Assembly: GCA_900553395.1 (NCBI GenBank)
Contig: USDJ01000001.1
Location: 105,283-169,282, forward strand
Source: an uncultured Mycoplasmatota bacterium
Lineage (GTDB): Bacteria > Bacillota_I > Bacilli_A > RF39 > UBA660
Direction of reading: 5' to 3'
DNA length: 64,000 nt
The number at the start of each line of letters is the position of its first letter. Position 1 is the first letter of the stretch. A program made the translations under genes and the position numbers. This document shows, piece after piece, positions 44,819-52,689 of the stretch. Under the pieces are notes generated by a model. The model was not told the origin of the DNA and did not search any database. It worked only from the letters and a program-made list of their open reading frames with translations.

Positions 44819-45347
44819 TAAAGACCCAGGAACTATATATAAGAATTTATATGAAAAAGATATCAATTTAGAAATATGTTTAAAATTGGAAAAAGTTTTA
44901 GAAAAATCAGGAGCTATTGTTTATTTAACTAGATATGGTGATTATGATTTAGCTAATCCAAAAATTAGGAAAAGAAAAAAAAGTGATTTGAATAATAGAG
45001 CAAAAATAATTAATAATTCAGATGCAGATTTGTACATATCAATACATTTAAATTCAATAGCTTCCTCTACTTGGAGTGGTGCTCAGGTGTTTTATGATGA
45101 TGTAAATAGTAAAAATTATGATTTAGCCAAGCTTATGCAAGAACAACTGAGTACAGATTTGAAAACGAAAAGGGAAGTAAAAGAAATAAAAACTATGCTT
45201 ATGAATAGAAAAATAAAAATACCTGGAATACTTATAGAAGCTGGCTTCTTGTCTAATCCTAGCGACAGATATTTGCTTCAACAAGATGAATATCAATATA
45301 AGCTTGTTAATTCAATAAGTAAAGCAGTTATAAATTATTTAAATTAA
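44811..45347 (+). pseudogene. cwlD: cwlD, 3' part (split by element 1)
   Basis: An open frame from the core encodes HGGKDPGT, then LTRYGDYDL, NNRAKIINNSDADLYISIHLNS (second zinc ligand H) and IPGILIEAGFLSNPSDR with the catalytic glutamate of amidase_3. It has no start codon of its own before 44886. Fused at the core to the 5' part it gives a normal-sized CwlD (223 residues). The open, motif-complete state suggests it is still under selection. It is followed nine bases later by the dacB 5' part. Confidence 0.9.
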
Positions 45348-45356
45348 GGGGGAAAT

Positions 45357-45530
45357 ATGAAAAAAATACTTTTACTTATACTAATTCTATTTCCAGGTGT
45401 AATATATGGCGTAGAGACGAGTGCAAGATCAGCCATATTAATGGATATGGATTCAAATAGAATTTTATATGAAAAGAATATAAATGAGCAAAGAAGTGTA
45501 GCAAGTATTTCAAAAATAATGACTATATAA
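45357..45530 (+). pseudogene. dacB: dacB-like carboxypeptidase, 5' part (split by element 2)
   Basis: The first 57 codons: signal peptide (about 1-20) and ARSAILMDMDSNRILYEKN, then SVASISKIMT, in which SISK is the SxxK active site. TAA comes two codons after the core. Joined to 49536-50447 it gives 360 codons including stop, with SISKIMTAIIAIE as in the DacB/DacF family. Position before spmA-spmB is that of Bacillus dacB. GGGGGAAAT precedes the ATG. Confidence 0.88.
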
Positions 45531-45567
45531 TGATTAACAGTAAATATATTAGAAATATAAACAATAT

Positions 45568-45598
45568 TTGTACAAGTAAATATACTGTTTTGTATAAT
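45568..45598 (+). promoter_or_regulatory. Promoter at the left end of element 2
   Basis: TTGTAC and TATAAT separated by 19 bases point into the cargo. A perfect 12-base palindrome, GTGGTATACCAC, follows at 45661-45672 before the first gene and may be an operator. Confidence 0.45.
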
Positions 45599-45696
45599 GC
45601 TACTTTATATATTGTATGTTAAATAAATGAATTGGCACATGTTGTCAATTTTTTACTTTTGTGGTATACCACGTACCAATTAAGGAGAAAATTTGA

Positions 45697-46677
45697 ATGC
45701 ACCAAGTAAAAAGAAATAATACTGACTATTTGGATTTTGTAGAATCAAAATTTAGTGAATGTTTTTCAAAAAAAGGATATTTTCAAGAGAACCCAGTTGA
45801 AATAACTTCTCAAGTAGATCCTACAATTGATTTTATTGGATCTAAAATTTCACCATTAAAAAAATATATAATTAGTGATAATATTCCAGAACAAGGTATT
45901 TATTTAATACAAAATAGCATGAAGTTAAAATCATTACAATATTTAAAAACAGATATTCCACAAAAATTTGGAAGTTATTATAAGTGTATGGGAACATTAA
46001 CAAAACCGAAATTAGAACAAGTAGTATATGATACTTTCGATTATTTAACAAATCCTGATTATTTAAATATTCCATTGGATGATATACATATTAAAATATG
46101 CTCTAGTGATGAAGATTTACTTAATGCAATTCAGTATGTTGATAAAGGAATAAAAAGGGAAATTGATACAGTTGATTTAAAACATTACAGACATAAATAT
46201 GGTATGGATAATTTAAATATAACTGGTAGGGACTTTAATATAGGAATAAGAAAAAAATGAACAGAAGAGTTCTTTAATTGTGCCACATTTGTTTTAATGG
46301 AAAATCAGGATAAACCTATTGCAATTGATATGGGGTTGGGTAATAGTTCTTTAGCAATGTGTAAATTTGGATTAAATTCTACAGTTGAGAGTTCTAGAAT
46401 GGCTGATATAATTCAAATTGATAGCGTGGAAAAATCAAAATTTACTGATGCATTAATAGCGGTTTCGGTTTTATTAAAAGAAAATATTTTAGAACATCCT
46501 CCGAAACATTTTAGAAAAAAATTTAGACAATATTTAAACGCACTTATGTATTGGAATCAACAATATAAATTTACTAGTGAAGAATTAGTTGAAATAATAA
46601 TTAAATTTCTAAATGTGGAATATAAAAGTGATTTTGAAGAAAAACACGAATCATGGATAAAAGTTTTAAAAAGATAA
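45697..46677 (+). pseudogene. Alanyl-tRNA-synthetase-like gene with an in-frame TGA
   Basis: Two pieces in the same frame (45697-46260 and 46261-46677) are separated by one TGA. The first has an N-terminal class II core-like pattern (DPTIDFIGSKISPLKKY, FGSYYKCMGTL). The second has FFNCATFVLMENQDKPIAIDMGLGNSSLAM, like the motif 3 region of AlaRS (IDTGMGLERIAM). Total about 326 residues without editing or tRNA-binding domains. The arginine of motif 3 is absent, so it would not be a normal synthetase. A nonsense mutation is the simplest reading; TGA is a stop elsewhere in the window. Confidence 0.55.
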
Positions 46678-46689
46678 AAAGGTGGTTTA

Positions 46690-46977
46690 ATGAGTGATTT
46701 TTTAAATAATGAAAGTGTGAAAAAAGCATTTGTTGACTATGATTTTGTAATTCCAGGTGGTGAAAGTATTAATCAATTAAACTCTAGATATATTAAAGGT
46801 TTGGATATAATAAGAGATAATTATAATTACGATAAAGTTGCAATTATTTCTCACGGTGCTGCGATAAGCAATATAAAATCAAAAATATCTGGTGAAAAAT
46901 ATGAAGATATTGATTATTGTATTATAAAATATTATAATAATAAATATACAATAGTTGAATCTGGAAAATATATTTAA
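46690..46977 (+). pseudogene. Histidine phosphatase, N-terminal part missing
   Basis: The 95 residues match the C-terminal half of phosphoglycerate-mutase-like phosphatases: PGGESINQLNSRYIKGLDII and VAIISHGAAISNI, with the second catalytic histidine. The RHGE motif that starts the family is absent, and no frame upstream supplies it. AGGTGG precedes the ATG, so a truncated protein could be made. Confidence 0.55.
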
Positions 46978-46997
46978 AGGAGAAGGAGAGTGATTTC

Positions 46998-47738
46998 ATG
47001 TATTTGTTTTTAGCAAGCAATATTGGAGGAGTAAAAAAAGAAAATGGTAATAAAATTCCAATCAAATTTTTTGAAAATAACGATTTTTTAAAAAATTTAA
47101 AAAAAATTATAAAAAATAACAAAAAATTTATTTTGGTAGCAAGTGATCCGGATAATTACGAAAGAAATGATTTGTTTTTACAAATGGATATTGAAGCATT
47201 AAAACTAAGTGGTTTAATATTTGAAGAATATCTTGTATTAGATGGACGAGCTAAAGAAAATATTACTAGCATTTTGGAGGATTGCGATTTAATTTTTCTA
47301 TGTGGAGGTAACACATTGATTCAAAATAAATTCTTTAATAGTATTAATTTAAAGAAATATTTAAAAGATGTTGATTCGGTCATTGTTGGAATAAGTGCAG
47401 GTTCGATAAATTCAGCTGGTGATGTATACAATAGTCCTGAAAGTGACGAAGACTTAAATAATTCTCCTTATTTAAAAGGATTAGGATTAACAACAATTAA
47501 TATTGAACCGCATTTTATATTAGAAAATCTAAATGATGATTATAACAAAAAGTTACAAAGAAATGCAATAATAAAGGAATCATATAATAGAACGATAATT
47601 GCTTTAACTGATGGTGCATACATTTTGCAAACAAATAATGAATGTAAATTGTACGGAGAGAGCTATAAAATAAAAAATGGAATAATCGATAAAATTTGTG
47701 ATAACGATGAATGTGTAATTTTAAATGATAGTTTGTAA
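46998..47738 (+). CDS. Peptidase E-like (S51) protein
   Basis: A 246-residue protein with the class I glutamine-amidotransferase-like fold. LIFLCGGNTLIQ and VIVGISAGSINSAGDV carry the nucleophile serine of GxSAG, and INIEPHFI supplies a histidine. Peptidase E releases N-terminal aspartate from dipeptides, though many relatives have other roles. GGAGAAGGAGAG precedes the ATG. It appears intact and is the only clearly whole cargo gene besides the recombinase. Confidence 0.75.
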   Translation: MYLFLASNIGGVKKENGNKIPIKFFENNDFLKNLKKIIKNNKKFILVASDPDNYERNDLFLQMDIEALKLSGLIFEEYLVLDGRAKENITSILEDCDLIFLCGGNTLIQNKFFNSINLKKYLKDVDSVIVGISAGSINSAGDVYNSPESDEDLNNSPYLKGLGLTTINIEPHFILENLNDDYNKKLQRNAIIKESYNRTIIALTDGAYILQTNNECKLYGESYKIKNGIIDKICDNDECVILNDSL

Positions 47739-47750
47739 AGTAAAAATTTA

Positions 47751-47784
47751 AGAAATAATTTGTATGTAATTATTTCTTTTTTTG
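47751..47784 (+). terminator. Terminator after the S51-like gene
   Basis: AGAAATAATT and AATTATTTCT form a perfect ten-base-pair stem with a seven-base loop and a T run. Confidence 0.8.
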
Positions 47785-47810
47785 TGTAATAAGATTAATT
47801 GGTGATATAA

Positions 47811-47921
47811 ATGATTGATACTGAACTTGCTATAATTTTAAATGAGTACTTATATAAGAGAAAATTAATTAATTTTGATTTATATAATGATGCTTTAAAA
47901 AAATTAGGAGTTGATAGTTGA
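47811..47921 (+). CDS. Small ORF coupled to the element 2 recombinase
   Basis: A 36-residue peptide (MIDTELAIILNEYLYKRK start), preceded by TTGGTGAT. Its TGA overlaps the recombinase ATG by one base, so translation is coupled. Its place matches that of the small ORF before the element 1 recombinase, although the sequences are not clearly alike. A directionality factor or translational leader is possible. Confidence 0.45.
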   Translation: MIDTELAIILNEYLYKRKLINFDLYNDALKKLGVDS

Positions 47922-49567
47922 TGGACTTATGTAAAATCAGAAATGAAATATCAAGAGGAGAAAGTATATATAACATACCACTTAGAGTAACTTTTTATGC
48001 AAGGGTATCTACTGATAAAGATGAACAACTTAATTCTCTAGACAATCAGATTTTATATTTTAAAAACTTTATAATGGAAAACTCAAATTGGAAATATGTT
48101 CCAGGATATATAGATGAGGGAATTAGTGGAACTAGTGTTAAAAATAGAACTAACTTTTTAAAAATGATTCACGATGCAAAAAAAGGAAAATTTGATTTGA
48201 TTCTAACAAAAGAAATATCTAGATTTTCAAGAAATACAGTAGATAGTATTAAATATACTCAGGAACTTCTAGCTAGTGATGTTGGGGTATTATTTTTATC
48301 AGATAATATTAATACAATATTACCTGATTCAGAGCTAAGACTTACTATAATGTCTTCAATTGCTCAAGAAGAGGTTAGAAAACTATCTGAAAGAGTTAGA
48401 TTTGGCATGAAAAGATCTAGAGAAAAAGGACATGTTCTAGGCAATAATGTTATTACAGGTTTTACAAAAGAAAAAGGTAAATTAAAGATAGATGAAAAAG
48501 AAGCAAAAATGATTAGAAGAATTTATTCGTTGTACGCTAGTGGAGAGTACGGCCTATCAAAAATATCTAAAATATTATATGAAGAAGGGTATAAAACTAA
48601 AAAAGGTGACTATATCCATATAACAACTTTAAGAAGAATGATTACTAATCCTAAATATAAAGGATTTTATTGTACAAATACTGTTATGACAAAAGATTAT
48701 CGAAATAAAAAACAAATTAGATTACCAATGGATGAATGGATCATAGAAGATAGTAAAGGTGAAATACCTGTAATAGTGTCAGAAGAACTTTGGGATAAAG
48801 CAAACAAATTATTAAAAATAAAAAAAGTAAATTATTTAAAAAATGTAGCAGAACCAAGAGTATTTTCAAAAAGATATCCTTATAGTGGTAATATTTATTG
48901 CGAACATCATAACTCTAAATATAAAAGAGTTAATAATAATGGAAATAGTTATTGGATTTGTAATGAATATGCAACGCATGGTGATAAAACTTGTAAAAGC
49001 CCAAAATTATATGAAAAAGAGCTAGATAAAATCTTTAAAAATGTATATAGTTATTTAATTAATAATTTTGATGAAATAAAAGGTAAATTAATAAATATAT
49101 ATAAAAATTCTACCTTTAATGCATGTAATGAAATAGAAAAATTAAAAAAGGAAATCAATAATTTAAATTATAAGAAAGAAAGCTTGCTCGAATTGTACAT
49201 AGAAAAAGTTATAAAAAAAAGTGAATTTGAAACTAGAAATAATAAATACAATAATGAAATAGAAAATATAAAAAAAGAAAAAAAAGAATTAGAAAAAAAA
49301 GATATTAATGCAACACTTAAACAAATAAAAAAATTGGAACTAGGTGATTTTATTAATGAAAATTTTGAAAAATTATCAAAACTTTTAATTGACAAGATAG
49401 TAGTTAAAAAATCAGCCGATAAAACGAGAGTAATCCTTAATATATACATAAACTTATTTAATATAACGTATATATGGGATTACAATAATTTTGAAAAAAT
49501 TTCGTCACTTTGTAGTCACAATGAAAATAATGACTGCAATAATAGCGATAGAGTCTGGAAAACTTGA
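47921..49567 (+). CDS. Large serine recombinase of element 2
   Basis: A 548-residue recombinase. Resolvase domain about 18-165 (TFYARVSTDKDEQ with the nucleophile S, then TKEISRFSRNTVD), recombinase domain about 180-290 (YGLSKISKILYEEGY), zinc ribbon about 325-360 (IYCEHH and CNEYATHGDKTC), and a coiled coil about 395-470. The frame crosses the crossover core and ends inside dacB, so the last ten or so residues are encoded by dacB sequence. In the excised circle the tail would instead be about 30 residues from the element's left end. Confidence 0.92.
   Translation: MDLCKIRNEISRGESIYNIPLRVTFYARVSTDKDEQLNSLDNQILYFKNFIMENSNWKYVPGYIDEGISGTSVKNRTNFLKMIHDAKKGKFDLILTKEISRFSRNTVDSIKYTQELLASDVGVLFLSDNINTILPDSELRLTIMSSIAQEEVRKLSERVRFGMKRSREKGHVLGNNVITGFTKEKGKLKIDEKEAKMIRRIYSLYASGEYGLSKISKILYEEGYKTKKGDYIHITTLRRMITNPKYKGFYCTNTVMTKDYRNKKQIRLPMDEWIIEDSKGEIPVIVSEELWDKANKLLKIKKVNYLKNVAEPRVFSKRYPYSGNIYCEHHNSKYKRVNNNGNSYWICNEYATHGDKTCKSPKLYEKELDKIFKNVYSYLINNFDEIKGKLINIYKNSTFNACNEIEKLKKEINNLNYKKESLLELYIEKVIKKSEFETRNNKYNNEIENIKKEKKELEKKDINATLKQIKKLELGDFINENFEKLSKLLIDKIVVKKSADKTRVILNIYINLFNITYIWDYNNFEKISSLCSHNENNDCNNSDRVWKT
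49513..49535. other. attR of element 2
   Basis: The arm TAGTCA at 49513-49518 is followed by the core AAAATAATGACT at 49524-49535. Symmetry with TGACTA at the other end places the crossover near AA at 49524-49525. Confidence 0.65.
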
Positions 49568-50447
49568 TGATGAAGTGATAGTTGGTAATGAAATAGAAAA
49601 ATCATATGGATCAGGTATTTATATAAAACAAGGAGAGGTATTAACTCTAAGAGATTTAGTTTATGGACTTATGCTTAGAAGTGGTAATGATGCCGCTCTA
49701 GCTATAGCAAACTATGTTGGAGGTGATATACCAGCATTTGTTAATTTAATGAATGAAAAAGCCCATAAAATAGGTATGACTCGTACTATTTTTAATAATC
49801 CCAGTGGATTAGATCAAGAAAAAGGAAATTATTCTACAGCATATGACATGGCTTTGCTTACAAGTTATGCTATGAAAAATGACGAATATAAAAAAATAAC
49901 TTCTACAAAAAAATATACATTGAAAACTAATAAAAATACTTATGTATGGATAAATAAAAATAAGCTTCTTAGACTATATAAATATACAACTGGTGGAAAG
50001 ACTGGCTTTACTGAAATAGCAAAAAGAACTCTTGTTTCAACTGCTTCAAAAGATGATATAAATCTAGTAGTAGTAACATTAAATGATGGAAATGATTGGC
50101 AAGATCATCAAAATCTTTTTGAGTATGGATTTAAAAATTATACAAATATAAAAATTTTGAAAAAAGGAAAAATAAATATATATAATGAAAAATATTATAA
50201 TGATTATGAACTATATATAAAAAATGATTATAGTTATTTAATTAACAATGGAGAAGTAGATAGTCTTACTATTAAATATGATATAGAAAAAGTTAGAAAC
50301 ATAAAAGATGATACTAAAATAGGAATAGTGAATGTATATTTAGGTGATAAAAAAATATATAAAGAAGATATTTTTGTTAAAGGAAAAGCTAACAAGACTA
50401 AAAAATCAACAAGCAAAATAAAAGAGTGGTTTAGTAATTTATGGTAA
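49524..50447 (+). pseudogene. dacB: dacB-like carboxypeptidase, 3' part (split by element 2)
   Basis: The open frame from the core encodes KIMTAIIAIESGKLDD, LMLRSGNDAALAIA (SxN motif) and TTGGKTGFTEIA (KTG motif), followed by the C-terminal beta domain. All penicillin-binding motifs are present once joined to the 5' part. The protein trims peptide side chains in the spore cortex and limits cross-linking. It overlaps spmA by seven bases, as an intact operon would. The frame has no lesion other than the insertion. Confidence 0.9.
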
Positions 50448-51022
50448 ATATTTTATGGGGAATATTAGTTGTAACTGGTATAGTTTTTGCTTTTTTTACA
50501 AACAATTTAAAATTAATTAATGAAACTATTATAGATAGTACAAAGATAAGCTTAGATATGTTACTTAAAATATTTCCAGTAGTAGCGCTTTGGATGGGAT
50601 TAATGAAAATAGCAGAAAAATCTAAATTATTAGAGAAATTATCTTTTAAATTATATCCTATTTTAACAAAATTATTTCCAGAAATACCTAGAGGAGATGA
50701 ATCTTTAAGTCTTATTGCTAGCAATATGATTGCTAATATTTTTGGACTTGGTAGTGCTGCAACTCCTTTTGGATTAAAAGCTATGTCTTCTCTTCAAAAA
50801 CTAAATAAAAATAAAAAAGTAGCTTCAAGATCAATGATAACATTTTTAGTTATAAACACTAGTGGTCTTACAATAATTCCAACGACTATAATATCACTTA
50901 GAATGATGTATGGCAGCTTAAATCCTACTGCAATAGTTTTTGCTTGTATAATTAGTACTGCTTGTTCTACAATAGGTGGTATTATAGTGGATAGAATTTT
51001 AGCGAGGAGGTATAAAAATTAA
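50441..51022 (+). CDS. spmA: Spore maturation protein A
   Basis: A 193-residue membrane protein with four or five helices and the nucleoside-recognition (Gate) pattern: FPVVALWMGLMKIAEKS and NIFGLGSAATPFGLKAM. SpmA and SpmB are needed for full dehydration of the spore core and lie with dacB in Bacillus. It overlaps dacB by seven bases and spmB by about five. Intact. Confidence 0.92.
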   Translation: MVNILWGILVVTGIVFAFFTNNLKLINETIIDSTKISLDMLLKIFPVVALWMGLMKIAEKSKLLEKLSFKLYPILTKLFPEIPRGDESLSLIASNMIANIFGLGSAATPFGLKAMSSLQKLNKNKKVASRSMITFLVINTSGLTIIPTTIISLRMMYGSLNPTAIVFACIISTACSTIGGIIVDRILARRYKN

Positions 51023-51536
51023 TTATTTATCAAATCTAATTATACCTTTTTTAGTGTTAGTTATTATAATTTATGGATATATAAAAAAGGTAGACATATA
51101 TGATACCTTTATAGAAGGTGTTAAAGAGAGCTTTTCTATGATTGGTAATTTATTTCCTACTTTTCTTGCTATGATATTGGCTGTAAATTTGTTTATAAAT
51201 AGTGGAGTGCTTAATTATGTATTATCTTTATTATCACCAATATTTAGTCGTCTAAATGTTCCAATAGAAGTTTTGCCTCTTGCAATTATAAGACCAATTT
51301 CTGGAAGTGCATCTTTAGCATATTTAAATAATATATATGCTAAATTTGGTCCAGATAGCTTTATAGGATTTTTAGGATCTGTTATGCAAGGGTGCACTGA
51401 TACTACCTTTTATGTTATAAGTTTATATTTCGGAAGTATAGGGATTAAAAAAATTAGGTATAGTATGTTTGCTGGACTGATGGCCGATTTGATAGGCATA
51501 ATAGCGAGCATTATAATTGTTAATATGATATTTTAG
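51018..51536 (+). CDS. spmB: Spore maturation protein B, probable ATT start
   Basis: A membrane protein of 172 residues with MIGNLFPTFLAMILAVNLFINSG and RPISGSASLAYL, as in the SpmB family. The first ATG/GTG in frame (GTG at 51054) cuts into the first membrane helix and has no ribosome site. GAGGAGG at 51004-51010 is seven bases from an in-frame ATT at 51018, which would give the expected N-terminus (NYLSNLIIPFLV). ATT starts are rare, so this is inferred. Confidence 0.8.
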   Translation: MNYLSNLIIPFLVLVIIIYGYIKKVDIYDTFIEGVKESFSMIGNLFPTFLAMILAVNLFINSGVLNYVLSLLSPIFSRLNVPIEVLPLAIIRPISGSASLAYLNNIYAKFGPDSFIGFLGSVMQGCTDTTFYVISLYFGSIGIKKIRYSMFAGLMADLIGIIASIIIVNMIF

Positions 51537-51581
51537 ATTGATAAAAGTGTATAAATAAGCTATAATATATTTGGTGATTTT

Positions 51582-52292
51582 ATGAGATTACAAAAAATTA
51601 TAGCTTCTAAAGGATATGCATCTAGAAGAAAAGCAGAGGAATTAATACAATCTGGAAAAGTCAAAGTAAACGGCTCAGTAATTAGAGAAATGGGATATCA
51701 AGCTAACTTTGATGATTTTATTGAAGTAGAGGGAAATCCTTTAGATGAAATTGAAGATAAAGTATATTTTTTATTAAATAAACCAAGAGGAGTAGTCTCT
51801 ACTGTAAAAGATGATAAAGGCAGAAAAACAGTAGTAGATTTAATAAAAACTGATAAAAGAATATATCCAGTAGGAAGATTAGATTATGACACTACAGGAT
51901 TAATAATATTAACTAATGATGGAAATTTAACAAATTATTTAACTCATCCTAAAAATAATATAGAAAAAGTATATGTAGCTAAATTACATGGATTAATTAC
52001 CAAAGATAACTTAAAAAAATTATGTAATGGTGTTGTTATCGATGGCAAAAAAACTGGTAAAGCTAAGGCAAAAATATTAAAGTTGGACAAAAAAAACAAT
52101 TCTAGCATAGTAGAATTAATAATCCACGAAGGTAAAAATCATCAAGTTAAAAAGATGTTTAATGCTATAGGATTTGATGTTTTAAAGCTAAAAAGAGAAA
52201 GCGTTGCATTTTTAACTCTTGACGGTGTAAAATCTGGAGAATATAGGCCTCTTAGTATAAAAGAAGTAAAAAAACTTTATGGAGAAAAATAA
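51582..52292 (+). CDS. RsuA/RluB-type pseudouridine synthase
   Basis: A 236-residue enzyme with an N-terminal S4 domain (MRLQKIIASKGYASRRKAEELI) and the catalytic VGRLDYDTTGLIILTNDG with its aspartate. It modifies rRNA, probably at the site of Bacillus RluB, which is also placed after spmB. GGTGATTTT precedes the ATG. Confidence 0.9.
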   Translation: MRLQKIIASKGYASRRKAEELIQSGKVKVNGSVIREMGYQANFDDFIEVEGNPLDEIEDKVYFLLNKPRGVVSTVKDDKGRKTVVDLIKTDKRIYPVGRLDYDTTGLIILTNDGNLTNYLTHPKNNIEKVYVAKLHGLITKDNLKKLCNGVVIDGKKTGKAKAKILKLDKKNNSSIVELIIHEGKNHQVKKMFNAIGFDVLKLKRESVAFLTLDGVKSGEYRPLSIKEVKKLYGEK

Positions 52293-52319
52293 AAAATATT
52301 CGAACTTGAATATTTTTTT
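52292..52319 (+). terminator. Terminator after the RsuA/RluB-type gene
   Basis: AAAAATATTC and GAATATTTTT stem with a GAACTT-like loop and T run. Confidence 0.8.
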
Positions 52320-52342
52320 ATAAATAATTGATTTATTAATAG

Positions 52343-52588
52343 TTATTCACTGACATTACGAGATTGTCCATCATTAGTCTTAGAATTTTTAGTATCGTCA
52401 TCTACCTTGCTGATGGCATCAACAGGACATCCCTCTTTAGCATCCAATGCGTCATCTATTAATTCTTCTTTAATTTCAGAATCTATAGCTTTAGCAAGCC
52501 CGTCGTCATCTATTTCAAATACCTCTGGTGCTACTGCTTGACAAGCACCACAACCAATACAAACATCTTTATCAACTTTTAATTTCAT
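52343..52588 (-). CDS. fer: Single-cluster 4Fe-4S ferredoxin
   Basis: An 81-residue protein with CIGCGACQAVAP and a distant GCPVDAI, four cysteines for one cluster, as in the Fer of Bacillus. The last 18 residues are an extra polar tail. GGAGG lies before the ATG. It supplies electrons to redox enzymes, which are not identified here. Confidence 0.9.
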   Translation of the reverse strand: MKLKVDKDVCIGCGACQAVAPEVFEIDDDGLAKAIDSEIKEELIDDALDAKEGCPVDAISKVDDDTKNSKTNDGQSRNVSE

Positions 52589-52689
52589 ATATATCCTCCC
52601 TAATAAATTATAAATAAATCATATTAAAAAATCAAGGAAAATATTTAAATATTTAAAAAAGTATGATATATTATTATTAGGGTGATAGT

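Larger units (their letters stand above)
45513..49523. mobile_element. Element 2: serine-recombinase element inside dacB (4.01 kb)
   Basis: Bounded by the direct repeat AAAATAATGACT (45513-45524 and 49524-49535). Removing 4,011 bases restores dacB in frame. The rebuilt attP has TAGTCA and TGACTA as inverted arms 12 bases apart, and weaker symmetry outside them (about 13 of 18). The recombinase gene lies at the right end. Cargo: a broken AlaRS-like gene, a histidine-phosphatase fragment, an S51 peptidase-like gene and a small ORF. Confidence 0.9.

Noticed and set aside
45640..45696. Possible T-box antiterminator (GTGGTATACCACG) before the AlaRS-like gene
   Set aside because: It resembles the T-box core, but has two extra bases, and no stem I with a specifier loop can be drawn in the short space to the element end.
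45697..46677. Genetic code with TGA as tryptophan
   Set aside because: Several intact genes end with TGA next to a following ribosome site (for example at 24181 and 59495), and read-through would give non-family tails. Only one gene would gain from recoding.
32117..50447. cwlD and dacB as ordinary dead pseudogenes
   Set aside because: Both halves of both genes are free of other lesions, and joining at exact direct repeats restores frame and catalytic motifs; random decay would not keep this.
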